A stretch of 64,000 nucleotides of DNA from Gracilaria domingensis. Its lineage: Eukaryota; Rhodophyta; Florideophyceae; Gracilariales; Gracilariaceae. Below, in pieces: positions 53,639 to 64,000 of the stretch (position 1 is the stretch's first letter; every line of letters begins with the position of its first letter). The position numbers and the translations under genes are program-made. The stretch is from assembly GCA_022539475.1 (NCBI GenBank), contig VCMS01000293.1, forward strand, positions 55,640 through 119,639, given 5' to 3'. The notes below the pieces were generated by a model. It saw only the letters and a program-made list of their open reading frames with translations. It made no database searches and was not told where the DNA came from.

Positions 53639-56600
53639 ATGATGATCACTTCAGAACCTCGAGTCGGACCAACTGAAGCCAGTTCAGGCCGTCTATTGGT
53701 CTTGGAGGTGACATCCAATCCCGACGCAAAGGTTTTAAGAGTCGTTGATCTTGCCTGCGGTCGACAACTGACCATTGCACTATGTGAAGACTGGATGAGC
53801 AGCGATGTGAAACCAGGTGATATTGTACGGATTATCTTGACTTGCGCGGACGATACATTTCAAGCCTGGGATAGAGAACTATATGAGAACGGAAATCCAA
53901 TTCTCGTTACCAGTGAACTTAATTTCTTCGTGCACCATCCAGACACCCTTGTCTCGGCCACAGCGGTCGCGGATTCCTTCGCTTGCCTGCGCAAAGCTGT
54001 TATATCACATCGTACTCCTTCGGGAATGCCGAAGGACTCCGCTTTGGCTAGTGAAGCAGCGGTATTCGGAACTCTCATTCATGATATGTTTCAAGTTATT
54101 CTCGCCAGTGATTCGAATACGCGGGATTATTCGTCGGTGGAATGTGTTTCTCAGACCGGTGGAGTTGATACAGAGTCGTTCTTTGAGGCTGTTGAAGAGG
54201 TGTTATACCGCAACTATGAATCCCTTTATGCGGCAAAAGTGCTAGATCAAAATGCCCGTCTCGTGCTTCACAAGGTCATTCCTAACATAATCGAATGGTA
54301 CAAGGTGTTCATGGGGTCTGGTAACTACACGAAAACATTAGGAGGCTTAATCCATGACGGCAAGTCTTCTCACCGAGTTACTGTCAAAGAGGTCCACGAC
54401 ATTGAAGAACTCATATGGTCACCAGTCCTTGGGTTAAAGGGTAAGATCGATGCATCTGTTTTGTTCCGAGTCGACGGTGTTGATACCGGTGTTGGTGTGT
54501 TTGAATTGAAGACTGGCAACTCTTTGGGCTATTCAGCTCTGTCTCACAGTGCACAAACAGAGTTGTATACATTACTAATGTCGGATAGGAACAGCCGTTT
54601 TGTCAAGCATGGGTTGCTAACCTACATGCAATACCGAGAAGCATTGAAATCTGTGTTAGAAATGGAGGCTACCACAGGAACAAACACTGACAAGAATCCC
54701 GAACCATTAGAGTCGAGCATGACATTCAAGACAATGGAAGGGGGGCAGAAGAATCGAGTGATCATTTCCGTTCGGGCAGAAATTGTTGGTCTCATGATGC
54801 AAAGGAACAGATTAGCTTCTTTCGTGAGGCGCGAGGCATCGGTATATGACCTTCCTCCACTTTTGAAAGGTCGTCCAGACTTCTGCTCTAAGTGTTATGT
54901 TAACGGAAGCTGTATGACACAGTACAAGCTCATCGAGCGTTCCCCGATTCAGGAGCTCAGTGGAGGTCCTGGGATCGATTTTTTCCACGAGAGAACGTCG
55001 CACTTATCGCGCGCTCATGAAGAATACTACAAGTTTTGGAGATCTCTATTAGCTGAAGAGGAAAAGCAAGCAGGTCGTTTCTCGAAAGAAATATGGGCGT
55101 TGGAAAGTCACAAGCGAGAAGAAGAAGGAAGATGTCTTTCGAACCTCTTATTGCAGCGGGCGGAGTCCTCCTCCTTCACATCTCCACACGAACTTGTGAC
55201 ACCCGGTACGCGAATATGCGCTGTCTTTACTCGACATCCCGCAGCGGATATTCAACCCGATCTAACCAAAGCAGGACTGGGGAAAGGGGACTTTGTCGTT
55301 ATATCTGCTGAACGTGTAATTACGGACAAGTCGGGATTTTCTCGTCCGCAACTTTCAACCCATACATGGCAGTGTGGACTAACTAATGGATTCATAACTC
55401 ACTTAAGCCCAAACTCTGTCTCTGTTGTTGTAGGTCGCAGCCTGAATGCTTGGGTGTCACACCAAGGATTGGTTTCATCGGAAGTATCATGGAGAATTGA
55501 CACTGAGGAGATCTATTCCTCACACAGCACGTCCAAGAGAACAGTTGAAAATCTATTTTGCAACAAGGATGATGCTATCGCGACTAGATTGCGAGAACTC
55601 ATTGTAGACGGAAAGGAACCCAGGTTTTGCTCAGTGGAAGAAGTAGATCGAGGAATAGATAAAAATAGTGACTTCGCTGATCTTACCAAGACTCTGAACG
55701 AAGATCAAAAAGTGGCTGTTGAAATGTCAATGAAGGCTAAAGATTACCTTCTGATTCTCGGGATGCCAGGTACGGGAAAGACGACGACACTTGCCACAAT
55801 AGTTCTGGAGTTTGCGTCTCGAGGAAAAACAATCCTACTCTGCTCCCATACAAACACTGCGGTTGACAATTTGCTCTTGAAGCTCCTAGAGCATGGTTTT
55901 AAAGATTTTATAAGACTCGGTCGGAATTTGAATGTTATTGATCCTCGAGTGCATAACAATCACATCTCGAACATATGTAGACCTGGAATTGGGACTACCC
56001 AGCTGGAGAAAGATCTAGATGCACCCAGAGTGCTCGCAACTACGTGTTTGGGGATCAATCATGCCGTGTTGGCCAGACGAACAGAGTTTGATTTGGTTGT
56101 CGTGGATGAAGCTTCGCAGATATTGCAGCCTATTTGTATTGGTCCGCTACAGTTTGCTTGTGGTGCTTTCATTCTCGTTGGTGATCACTATCAGTTGCCA
56201 CCTCTGTTACGGAGCGCGAAAGAAACAAGAGGTGCTGCTCGTCGAAGTTTAGGTGCTAAGAGCAAGTCGATTGAAAAAGATATCTCTCTATCCGATGTTG
56301 AGAGTAGTCAAAGAATCGTGGAGCATGAATCTCTCTTCAGGAGATTGTGCGTTAGACATCCTGAAGCGATGGTAAGTCTTTCAATGCAATACCGTATGGC
56401 AGGTGATATTATGGACCTGAGTAATGAACTTGTATACGGTGGAAGCCTTCGTTGTGGTACGGAAGCTATTAAGTTCCAGGCGCTTGATGTCCCGGAGGGA
56501 AATGTCCGGTTTATGCTTCCCTGGCTGGGAGCAGTTCGCAATTGTTTGCAGAGGGTGATATTCTTGGATACTGAAACGATAGAAATGGACTCCATGCAGC

Positions 56601-57133
56601 CGTCGGAAACGACGCATTCGTCTGAAAACCCTAGGGCACGGAGAAGGGGGGTAGATAGGGGCGGGAGAGATAATGAAATCGAGGCATCTGTAGTAGTGGA
56701 GTCAGTCCGATGTCTAGCAGAGGGAGGTGTGGCTCTACATGACATCACGGTTCTTTCTCCATTCCGAGCCCAAGTGCATCTTCTACGCGACCGCCTGTCA
56801 GACCTTGTGGGCTCGGATGATAGCGCTACTGGCTCTTGTCAGGTATTTACCGTAGATCAATATCAAGGGAGGGACAACAGATGCGTTATGGTCTCTCTTG
56901 TCCGTAGGAAAAAAAAACCGATCGGACCTTTGCTCCAAGATTGGCGACGACTGAATGTGGCCATAACAAGAGCCAAAGAAAAACTGATTCTTGTGGGTTC
57001 GGCGGCAACCCTTGCTCAAGGCAGCTTCTTCTTGGAAAAGATGATTTCTTGGCTGCGAAGTCGGAACCTTGTACATACTGTGTCCGCAATCCCGAAATGC
57101 GAGACACAAGTGTGCTTGAATTTCAGTCCGTGA
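53639..57133 (+). CDS. DNA2: DNA replication nuclease-helicase Dna2
   Basis: First ATG of the frame at 53639; 1164 aa, intact. OB-like start RLLVLEVTSNPDAK, then the PD-(D/E)XK nuclease: AVFGTLIHDMFQ, LKGKIDASVLF (Asp), VFELKTGN (E-x-K), QTELYTLLM. Four Cys of the Fe-S cluster: SFACLRKAV (about residue 116) and CSKCYVNGSC (about 416-425). Superfamily 1 helicase: GMPGTGKTTT (about 708-717), CSHTNTAVDNLL, VVVDEASQI, LVGDHYQLPPLL, MQYRM, VDQYQGRD, RRLNVAITRAKEKLI. It trims long Okazaki flaps and resects breaks in the nucleus. An N-terminal extension as in yeast is absent, as in human DNA2. Confidence 0.95.
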   Translation: MMITSEPRVGPTEASSGRLLVLEVTSNPDAKVLRVVDLACGRQLTIALCEDWMSSDVKPGDIVRIILTCADDTFQAWDRELYENGNPILVTSELNFFVHHPDTLVSATAVADSFACLRKAVISHRTPSGMPKDSALASEAAVFGTLIHDMFQVILASDSNTRDYSSVECVSQTGGVDTESFFEAVEEVLYRNYESLYAAKVLDQNARLVLHKVIPNIIEWYKVFMGSGNYTKTLGGLIHDGKSSHRVTVKEVHDIEELIWSPVLGLKGKIDASVLFRVDGVDTGVGVFELKTGNSLGYSALSHSAQTELYTLLMSDRNSRFVKHGLLTYMQYREALKSVLEMEATTGTNTDKNPEPLESSMTFKTMEGGQKNRVIISVRAEIVGLMMQRNRLASFVRREASVYDLPPLLKGRPDFCSKCYVNGSCMTQYKLIERSPIQELSGGPGIDFFHERTSHLSRAHEEYYKFWRSLLAEEEKQAGRFSKEIWALESHKREEEGRCLSNLLLQRAESSSFTSPHELVTPGTRICAVFTRHPAADIQPDLTKAGLGKGDFVVISAERVITDKSGFSRPQLSTHTWQCGLTNGFITHLSPNSVSVVVGRSLNAWVSHQGLVSSEVSWRIDTEEIYSSHSTSKRTVENLFCNKDDAIATRLRELIVDGKEPRFCSVEEVDRGIDKNSDFADLTKTLNEDQKVAVEMSMKAKDYLLILGMPGTGKTTTLATIVLEFASRGKTILLCSHTNTAVDNLLLKLLEHGFKDFIRLGRNLNVIDPRVHNNHISNICRPGIGTTQLEKDLDAPRVLATTCLGINHAVLARRTEFDLVVVDEASQILQPICIGPLQFACGAFILVGDHYQLPPLLRSAKETRGAARRSLGAKSKSIEKDISLSDVESSQRIVEHESLFRRLCVRHPEAMVSLSMQYRMAGDIMDLSNELVYGGSLRCGTEAIKFQALDVPEGNVRFMLPWLGAVRNCLQRVIFLDTETIEMDSMQPSETTHSSENPRARRRGVDRGGRDNEIEASVVVESVRCLAEGGVALHDITVLSPFRAQVHLLRDRLSDLVGSDDSATGSCQVFTVDQYQGRDNRCVMVSLVRRKKKPIGPLLQDWRRLNVAITRAKEKLILVGSAATLAQGSFFLEKMISWLRSRNLVHTVSAIPKCETQVCLNFSP

Positions 57134-57777
57134 AGCACGAATCCGAATTCTGAAGTATGAAAGTCAGGGACGCGAATCGGCGGAGGTTCCGTGAGTCTAG
57201 AGCAGCAATGAGAATCAAACTCATTGGCTAACACTATATTGTACGTGCAACTAACTGAACTGAAGAGTGAACATGCCACTGCCACCGACCCGAGCAATGC
57301 ATCCAAGTTAACATATTTCAACTTCCAATGTACTCCGCATTGTGCGCTAGTGGTGAAGCCAAGTAAAGATGCTCTACGTGATGATCAGTAGCCCAGTGAG
57401 TGTACTATTGCTACAGATTTGCAGTTGCTGGCTACGGCCATAGACTTGTTGTTTGTAATGGGAGTTCTACGCGCGAAAGATCATGAACGTGCGCGTTTGC
57501 CATAATGAACGAGAGTGTGAGAACACGCTCTCTCAGACTCAGCAAAAGAAATACGAGAAAAGAAGCTAAGGAGCGCAAGGAGGGGTGTTTCTGAACTGTG
57601 ATCACACATAGAAGATAAAATCGTTTTGGAGTCTCCAATAGTGTTTATGAAGAGTTTAGTGCACAAAAAGAGCCCACCAGAAGGCTGAAAAAGACAAACA
57701 CAAGTATCACACCTCGGAGAACCGATTCATATCAGAAAGGAAGCCTTTTTCTACAGGAACGCATATCGGAACTGGCT
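57134..57777. other. Intergenic, no gene accepted
   Basis: Convergent 3' flanks of DNA2 and RPL4; short antisense frames only. Confidence 0.6.
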
Positions 57778-58869
57778 TTAATCCGCCATCATCTTCTCGT
57801 AGAACTTGTCGCCGAGAGACTTGTCGTATGGTGTCTTCTCCGCCTTCTGGTCCTTCTTTTGAATGCGAGCGTACGGATTGAGCTTGTACATCATCTCCTT
57901 GTTGCGAAGCGGGTTCTTCTTACGCTGAATGTGCATCTTCTTATCTGCAATAGGTCTGACAACGGACTGAATTTCGTCCGAGTTAATGATACGGGCGACA
58001 TCAGAGTTAGAGATGATATTCTTCGGAATCATATAGTTCTTGGTTGAACTACCACTCTCACCAGTACCGTAGATCTCGTCGAGCTTTTTGACGGCACCTT
58101 CAGTCCAAATGATGAAACGACCAACATGGCCACCTGGAGCCAACTGCAGCAGATTGAGACGAGAGACGTTGCACAGATCCAAGCCCGGAAGATTGCGGAA
58201 AGCCCTGACAATGCCATCATCATTGTCGTAGACGACGAGGGGTCCACGACGCTGCTTGTAACGACGATTACGCATCTTACCCTTTCCGGCGCGCAAGTTC
58301 TTGGTCTCCATAACGCGTTCCACGTCGTCATAGGCACCAAGCGACTTGAGCAAGGTAACTGCCTTGGCGGTCTTCTTAAAAGTTTCAACCGAGCTGTCAA
58401 TGACAAGAGGAACCTCCGGAACATCATCAATCTCATGACCCCTAGCCATGACAAGCGCCGGCAAGGCAGAGGCTGCAAGCGCCGAAACCGTGGCATAACG
58501 CTTTTGGTTGAGCGGCACCTTGCGATGCCACTTTCTCCAAATCTTGGTGGGCGCAAACATGCGACCACCGCGGCACATGTTTCCGAACGCACCCTGGCCA
58601 GAGCGATGGGTACCGCCGCCTGGAACACGAGGGATTCGAGAGACGGCGCGTCCGGTACCCCAGGAGGCGGCGGAGGACTGCATGCCGGACATGTTGTTGA
58701 CGGCGTACGGCTGACGGCTGTTCTTCCTCATGTTGGTGTGCACGAGCTGAACAATGTCGTTGCGGATCGGGGCGGAGAAGACGGCCGGCATGGAGACGGA
58801 GCCGGACGGCTGGCCGGTCTCCGCGCTGAGCACGGAGACGACCGGACGGGCAGCGGCTGTGGTGGACAT
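57778..58869 (-). CDS. RPL4: 60S ribosomal protein L4 (uL4)
   Basis: ATG at 58869, 363 aa, single exon, intact. [20 protein letters not shown], the exit-tunnel loop [20 protein letters not shown] and [18 protein letters not shown], then [20 protein letters not shown] and [13 protein letters not shown] are the eukaryotic uL4 blocks. It lines the peptide exit tunnel of the cytosolic large subunit. Length close to yeast L4 (362 aa). The upstream 59020-59045 A/T-rich stretch may belong to its promoter. Confidence 0.97.
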   Translation of the reverse strand: MSTTAAARPVVSVLSAETGQPSGSVSMPAVFSAPIRNDIVQLVHTNMRKNSRQPYAVNNMSGMQSSAASWGTGRAVSRIPRVPGGGTHRSGQGAFGNMCRGGRMFAPTKIWRKWHRKVPLNQKRYATVSALAASALPALVMARGHEIDDVPEVPLVIDSSVETFKKTAKAVTLLKSLGAYDDVERVMETKNLRAGKGKMRNRRYKQRRGPLVVYDNDDGIVRAFRNLPGLDLCNVSRLNLLQLAPGGHVGRFIIWTEGAVKKLDEIYGTGESGSSTKNYMIPKNIISNSDVARIINSDEIQSVVRPIADKKMHIQRKKNPLRNKEMMYKLNPYARIQKKDQKAEKTPYDKSLGDKFYEKMMAD

Positions 58870-60108
58870 GGCTCGATCGCGGCAGAACGAGGCGGAAGGG
58901 GGGGAGGGGCGGTGGACACGGCGGTGTGGGCGGAAGTGCGATCGGAGAGCGGCGGCGGCGCGCGATAGATCGCGGGGGACGATGGGCGCGGTCGGCGTCG
59001 ACGGGGGGGAGCGAGTGCTTACAGTTAAACTTTTTTTTATTTTAATTGAGAATATGTCATTTTATACTACACTAGGACGTTTGTGTAAGTGCAAAGAACA
59101 AAAGCCAGTACAGAGTATCATAGGTCCATGTTGATCCGCTCCGCTCGAAAAGTGTATATAAAGGGTATGTGTGAAACATGTAGGAGTCTTTGACGGCCCA
59201 TGGTGGCTACGAGGAGCGCAAACATGAGTGCTTTTTTAGAACACCACAGCAGAGCTTTCACTCTACGCCGGTTCGATTGGACGTGTGCAAACAGAAAGTG
59301 AAAAAACAACCTTGCACCATCACATGCGAGATATATCGGCGAAGCGCTGACCGCGAGCGCTCGAAGAGGCGTGCGCGCGCGCCACGATCAAAACGCGAGG
59401 GAGGGCGCAGCCTCCGTGGCGTCCGGAAGACGGCGCGCGCGCGCACGCGCCCCCGAGGCGCGGAGTGCGAGCGTCGCACAACCGCGGTGGATCGCGACGG
59501 GGAAGCTCGGATTATTGACGTCGACGTCGACCTCTAATTATTGACGTCGACGTCCACCGAGACGTCCATCGCGCGCAGATGGTGGCACGCCGGGGGGGTG
59601 TTGACCGCGGCAAACTGTTGTCCGCGCGGGCAGCGCCGTCGTCACGCGCACGTCAGCCGCGGCGCAAGTCCAGGAAGGCGGCGGCAAGGCGGCGGGTCAA
59701 GCATATACACGTTCGCATAGCGGGCGCAGCACGACACGCTCAGCCAGCGCGCACGTGTCCACGCGCGCCACGCGCGCCACGCGGCGCAACAAGCGATCAA
59801 CTTACGCAAAAGTTCGCCGCGCGCGAGCACCAGAAGCACGCAACGCGACGCAAGAGATAGCGGCAGATTACACGTGCTCGGCGGACGCGGCGGCGCGATT
59901 GGGCGGCGGCTCCGCCTCCGCGCCGCGGCGTGACGCGCGTGCTCCGCGGCGCGCGGCGGCGCGGCGGCGCGCGCGCGTTGGCGCGGCAAGCGCAGCGCAC
60001 GTAGATGAGATATCTGCCTACGAGTTTTTCTCGCGGCGGCGCCGCCAACCACGGCGGGCGGCTTGTTTCTACCTAATGCCGGACTTACCACGCGCCGACG
60101 CTCATCAT
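58870..60108. other. Intergenic GC-rich DNA, no gene accepted
   Basis: Open frames here are compositional. A near-repeat TTATTGACGTCGACGTC occurs twice (about 59513-59529 and 59537-59553), with TGACGTC cores like CRE/bZIP sites, possibly promoter elements of RPL4 or simple duplication. Confidence 0.5.
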
Positions 60109-61220
60109 TTACAAGCCGCTCGCGCCGCAGATGCAACTCACGCGCGGCTCCGCCGCCGCGCCGCGCTCCAGCAGCGCGCCAAACTGCGCGCCGCGCGCGG
60201 CCCAGTCGCGCCGGCAGCACTGCAAAACCACCTTGCTTCCCTCGCGGTACAGGCACACGGTCGCCCACAGCCGGCGCTGCTTGGCCAGCTCCGCCATCAC
60301 GCACTCGCCCAGCAGCCGCCCGTTCACGAAGAACGCCACGCCCACGTCGTCGCGCCGCAGCCGCCGCACCAGCACGCCCACGCGATCGCCGCGCGCAAAG
60401 CCGCGATCGGCAAACGGCTCGAACGCGCCCTGGCGCCGCACCAGCTGCCCCGAGCTGTGCAGCCCGCAGCTGTGCTGGTCGGAGCCCAGCATTTTGTTGA
60501 GCGCCAGCTGCTCGGAGCACACGCCGATGCAGATGCCGCCCGCGTTCACGTCGTCCACCACCACCGCCTCGTAGTAGTAGCGCGCGCGTTTCCGCACGTC
60601 CATGGCGCCCTCGCTCTTGGTGCTGCGGTACAGCCCGCGCCCCGTCTTCATGATGCCCACGCCGTCGCTCACCACGCTGATGTCGCGGTGCACGCGCCGC
60701 GAAAAGCCGCAAAGGCTGCCGCCGGCGCGCTGGCCCGCGCCGCCGCCCTCGCGCTCGGGCGCCAATTGAGCGGCGCGCGCGTGCGGCTGGTCGGCGCAAA
60801 TCAGGCGCAGCTTGTCCGTGAGCAGCGACGCAAAGCGCGTCTCCTCCTCCGACAGCGGCTGGAACAGCCGCTCGAAGCGCGCCGTCTCCAGCGGCGTGTG
60901 CGTGGCGTCCAGCACGGAGAGCGGCGTGCGCTCGCCGTGCTTGCGGCGCGCGGCGCACAGCGGCGGCTCGTCGCGCGCGGCAAAGCACAGCAGCAGCGCC
61001 TCGCTGCGGCCCACGCCCAGCTGGTCGCACAGCGCGTCGGCGGACGCCTCGTACTGCACGACGGCGTCGAACAGCGTGTCGGGCACGACGCGATGCATGA
61101 ATGCGGCGCTCCAGCGGCGCGTCATCCGCGTCGCGCGGCGCGCGCCACTCGGGCGGCGCGCGGCCGCGTTCCGTGCGGCGCAGCTCCAGCCCCACGGCCA
61201 GGTTGTGCATCGAAGCCATG
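60109..61220 (-). CDS. SPRY/B30.2-domain protein, one frame shift
   Basis: ATG at 61220 (MASMHNLAVGLELRRTERG) starts a frame that shifts near 61100 into the main frame (FMHRVVPDTLFDAVVQY). N-terminal ~110 residues unknown (LCDQLGVGRSEALLL). The SPRY domain is about 60680-60150: RKRARYYYEAVVVDDVNAGGICIGVC, DQHSCGLHSSGQLVRRQG, FARGDRVGVLVRR, VGVAFFVNGRLLGE, LWATVCLYREGSKVVLQCC. SPRY domains bind proteins, often in ubiquitin-ligase adaptors such as RanBP9/SPSB types. No RING or LisH domain seen. About 370 aa after correction. Very GC-rich, where base errors are likely. Confidence 0.75.
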
Positions 61221-61240
61221 GTTAAAGCGCTCGGAATGCG

Positions 61241-61292
61241 CTCTCTCGCTCTCTCTCTCTCTCGCTCTCGCTCGCTTTCGCTCTCGCTCTCC
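61241..61292. repeat. (CT)n/(CTCG)n microsatellite in the SPRY 5' leader
   Basis: GCTCTCTC... changing to CGCTCTCGCTCG units, 20-70 bp upstream of the SPRY ATG. Confidence 0.9.
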
Positions 61293-61510
61293 GCGCAAAC
61301 TGGAAGGGCGCGCAACAACGCACGCGCGCGGGGGCTGGCGGTGCGGAACAGCGGCGTGAGGTGACTCGCGAGGCGGTGGCGCTTTTAACCGCCGCGCGCG
61401 TCTCCAAGCGGCGGCGCGCCGCGCGCCAGCGCTGCTCCGCGCAAGCGTGACTGCTGCCAAAAGCGCGCGCGCCGCGTCACGCCGCGCTCCACACATCGGC
61501 AGCGCGCCAG

Positions 61511-61556
61511 GCGCGCCAGCGCGCCAGCGCGCCAGCGCGCCAGCGCGCCAGCGCGC
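61511..61556. repeat. 8-bp tandem repeat (GCGCCAGC)n
   Basis: Five to six head-to-tail copies between the divergent SPRY and M41-like genes, probably variable between strains. Confidence 0.9.
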
Positions 61557-61791
61557 GCCGTGTCGCTCGCGCCGCGTGGCCACGCGTGCGCGCTGCGCAC
61601 GTGGCCGCGTTGCTGGCGCGCGCGCGCCGCGCCTGACCGTCCGTGTGCAAGCTGCTGGACGGTGCGCGCGCGCGCCGCGTAAGCAACTTGCGGCTCGGAG
61701 TCACTCCCCACCGCGCTGCGCCTCTCCGCCCGATGGCGCGCGCGCTCGCGCAGCGCTCGCGCCTCTGCTCTGCCCGCCGTGCGCCGCCGCC

Positions 61792-61869
61792 ATGACGCTG
61801 CTCTTCCTCTCGCCGCCGCTCCCGCTACGCGCGCCGCGCACCCGCGCGCCGCCCGCCGCCGCCGCCGCC

Positions 61870-61900
<31 letters not shown>

Positions 61901-62645
61901 GCCGCGCGCGGAGCTGCCGCAGTCGCCGTCGCCGCCGCCGGCCGTGTCTCCCCGCCGCCGAGCGCGCTGCCCGCCCAAGCGCCGGTGGAGAAGCACGAGC
62001 TCAAGCTGCTGAAAATCGCGCCGTCTCAAATAAGCTTCACGGACGACAGCGCGCAGCAAACCATCTTCGCCGCGTTCATCGCGCTGGGCGCCGCGGCGGT
62101 GCTGCTGCCGCCGCTGCTCAGCCCGCCGCCGCTCGTGCAGACGGGCGTGGCGGGCGCGGCGGCGGCGGCGCTGGCGACGTGGGCCGTCGACGCGCTGTCG
62201 CTGGACGGCGCGCTGCAGAAGGCCGGCTGGCTGGCGCTGCAGTCGCGCCGCCGCGTGGCGCGCCACGAGGCGGCGCACATCCTGGTGGCGCACCTGCTGG
62301 CGCTGCGCGTGCAGCGCTCCACATGCCGTCCGCGCTGCGCGCGCTGCGCGGCGAGGCGCCGGCGCCGTCATCGCGACCGCGGCGCCGATGCGTCGACACG
62401 TGCGCCGTGGCGGTGGCCGGCACCGTGGCCGAGATCCGCGCGTTTGGCCACGCCAGGGCGGCGTCGACGACATTGAGAAGGCGCTGCGCGTGGGCGGCCG
62501 CTGGCAGGTGGTGTACTGGGGCGTGGTGGCCGCCGACCTGCTGCTCAAGGAGCACGCGCGCGCGCTCGACGCGCTGGCGCTGGAGATTGCGCGCGGCGAG
62601 CAGCGCGTGGACGCGCTGCTGCGCGTCGTTGACCGCCATGTGTAA
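61792..62645 (+). CDS. M41/FtsH-like HExxH membrane protein, probably plastid
   Basis: ATG at 61792 (MTLLFLSPPLPLRAPRTR) starts a basic Pro/Ala-rich leader with a GCC run (61855-61905). The protein then moves through frames: KHELKLLKIAPSQISFTDD (frame from 61985), hydrophobic IFAAFIALGAAAVLLPPLL, a second hydrophobic stretch, ARHEAAHILVAHLLALRV with the HExxH zinc motif (about 62262-62315), CAVAVAGTVAEIRAFG (second frame), then GGVDDIEKAL ... EHARALDALALEIARG ... VDALLRVVDR (third frame) to the stop at 62645. This is the layout of plant plastid FtsH-like proteins lacking the AAA ATPase. Two apparent 1-nt deletions (about 62320 and 62450) break the frame; as the protein is otherwise coherent, base errors are likely. 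Confidence 0.65.
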
Positions 62646-62787
62646 AGCAGCCCTTTTGTAAGCACCTGCGCTGTAAACTTTCCTTTGTAGAGTCTACAAT
62701 GTACACCCCCAACCCCGCGCCCCGTCCGCCCGCGCGAGCGCGTACAGCTGCCGCCCCCCCCCCCGCCGCCCGCGCCGTCCCGCCGCC

Positions 62788-63962
62788 ATGATCTTCGAGA
62801 AGACCGCCACCACCGTGTCGCTGCAGCCAGCGCCAGCTCTCTCGCCAGCGCCCCGTCACCATCCTGCTTCTGTACGCCGTCGTCGCCTTTGTCGTCGCCG
62901 TCGTCTCGTACAATGTCACCTTCTCCATGGTCTTGCTCCCGCTCGCGTCCTTCGCCTTTTCCGCGCTCGATCGAACGCCCTCGTACGCGCCTCACCACCG
63001 CCTCCTCCCGTTCGATACGCTGCCGCGCGCGGTGGGGCGCGCTCCCGCTGCATGACGCCGCGGCGAGCGCCCAGGTCAACTTTGCCTCGCTGCCGATGAG
63101 ACGACCGGAGGCTGACCTCATGCTGTCTACCTCTCGCCCGAGGACGCGTACTTCGAATACGGCGCCAGTGGTACCACGCTCGCCGTTCCTTCCCTCGTTC
63201 ACACTGCCTTTTCCGTCGACCACGACGTGCAGGTTTGCAAGGGAGTCGATGCGGAAATGCATCGCCACAAGCATCTCTCGCACACCTTACGCGCGTTTTG
63301 CGTGCCGGTAGCGCCCGGCCCGCCGGCTGGGGAACAGTCTCGCCGTTTGAAGAAGGCTCGTACGCCGCCTTTCAGAACTACGTTGATTTACCGCGCTCAA
63401 ACCTCTCCGACCAGCTATTCATAAGTTCTTATCAATGGTCGTGCTCGCGTTGCATGCGCGTGCGGATACTACCACAACTCAAACCTACAAGCTTAGTTTT
63501 CTTTCATGACTTCTTTCTGCGACCGGCTCATTACGCTGCCGTCCTTCCGTTCTACCACGAGGTTGCGCGAGTAGTTGCACATGGACTGTCAGGGAATACC
63601 GACGAGCCTATGGGCTTGCTAGTGCTACGGCCTCGCGAAGAGTACATCCGTTCGGACGTTTCCATTTCTCGCATTAATGCCATCTACGCACAGTACACTG
63701 AGGAGCAACCCAGCGAAGCGTCCACACAAATTGAAATTGCGTATGATCACGGTCTCCTGCAAAGCGATCGTGGCGCTTTCCGTACGTCGCGTTTAGACGA
63801 CAATTATCTCGACAAACCACGTACATGCGCATATTACTCGATCTTGTTGCTATTCCGTTTGTCATTCTTACGTACATGGTGCTTCGTGACATTTTCCGAA
63901 AGGTCTTCCTGGAGGGCCTTGTCCACGGCCAGTCCGCGTGGGCACCGGTTACTCAGCGGTGA
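62788..63962 (+). CDS. Two-TM membrane protein of unknown function, frame interrupted
   Basis: ATG at 62788 (MIFEKTATTVSL). After a shift near 62840: RPVTILLLYAVVAFVVAVVS, a transmembrane segment. Later coherent pieces in changing frames: VYLSPEDAYFEYGASGTTLAV (about 63125), FYHEVARVVAHGLSGNTDEP (about 63550), EEYIRSDVSISRINAIYAQY, and ILLDLVAIPFVILTYMVL (about 63832-63885), a second TM near the C-terminus before TGA at 63960-63962. Topology: short tail, TM, ~300-residue lumenal or outside domain, TM, short tail. I do not recognise the family. Frame breaks may be short introns or base errors. Confidence 0.4.
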
Positions 63963-64000
63963 TATTCGAGCGGCCACCAGCTGGACGACAGGCACCTCCG

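Noticed and set aside
59642-63283. Very long open frames on both strands in GC-rich DNA (for example minus 59642-61318 and 61385-63283, plus 59755-61359)
   Set aside because: They are Arg/Ala/Pro-rich products of GC bias, overlap conserved proteins in other frames and carry no domain.
1-64000. CRISPR arrays, tRNA and rRNA genes
   Set aside because: No regularly spaced repeats, and I saw no convincing cloverleaf or rRNA sequence.

Overview
The window is nuclear DNA of a eukaryote. It encodes a spliceosome subunit (CWC15), cytosolic ribosomal protein uL4/RPL4, the replication nuclease-helicase Dna2 and a Ser/Thr kinase, and some genes carry spliceosomal introns of about 50 nt (GT..AG). The host genes at the right are almost all single-exon and GC-rich. 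A DEAD-box helicase with a basic, possibly organelle-targeting N-terminus and an M41/FtsH-like HExxH membrane protein of a type known from plastids point to a photosynthetic lineage. A compact unicellular alga, perhaps a mesophilic red alga, is my best guess; this is inference and not firm.

Layout. 1-40.8 kb is a mobile-element graveyard and 40.9-64 kb is ordinary gene space. About 3.2-13.35 kb is the right part of a CACTA-like (Plavaka-type) DNA transposon: a C2H2-headed transposase (+), an intron-containing coiled-coil gene (-), an uncharacterised reading frame (-), and a gene fusing a beta-type amino-DNA methyltransferase to a SET domain (-). It ends at 13348 in a ~200-bp terminal inverted repeat (TIR) whose outer tip is CACTGCCC and which contains a perfect 76-bp palindrome. 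After 162 bp of probable host sequence, which looks like an organelle-presequence exon, a second element of the same family starts at 13511 with the same TIR and palindrome. It carries a ParB-like protein, a basic protein, a 2-oxoglutarate/Fe(II)-dioxygenase-like protein, two overlapping membrane ORFs and a charged protein, up to about 20.8 kb.

21.2-28.13 kb is a 5'-truncated Ty3/gypsy chromovirus (RT-RNase H-integrase-chromodomain) with a ~610-codon antisense reading frame between pol and its 3' LTR. 28.13-32.31 kb is a reverse-oriented gag-protease fragment of a second LTR element, with LTR and primer-binding site, inserted in a hAT transposase (to 33.39 kb). About 35.2-40.7 kb is a decayed tyrosine-recombinase (DIRS-like) retroelement whose RNase H is split by a solo LTR.

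Gene space holds, in order: CWC15(+), CAMK-like kinase(-), galactokinase(-), DEAD-box helicase(-), two dihydroflavonol-reductase-like SDRs(-,-), Dna2(+), RPL4(-), a SPRY protein(-), the M41-like membrane protein(+) and a two-TM protein(+). Several conserved genes in the GC-richest parts carry single-base frame breaks, mostly apparent deletions, so some frame breaks in the transposon genes may be sequence errors and not decay.

The most unusual content is the pair of adjacent CACTG-ended transposons that together carry a DNA methyltransferase-SET fusion, a ParB-like protein and a 2OG dioxygenase-like protein. They look like a mobile chromatin/DNA-modification toolkit.
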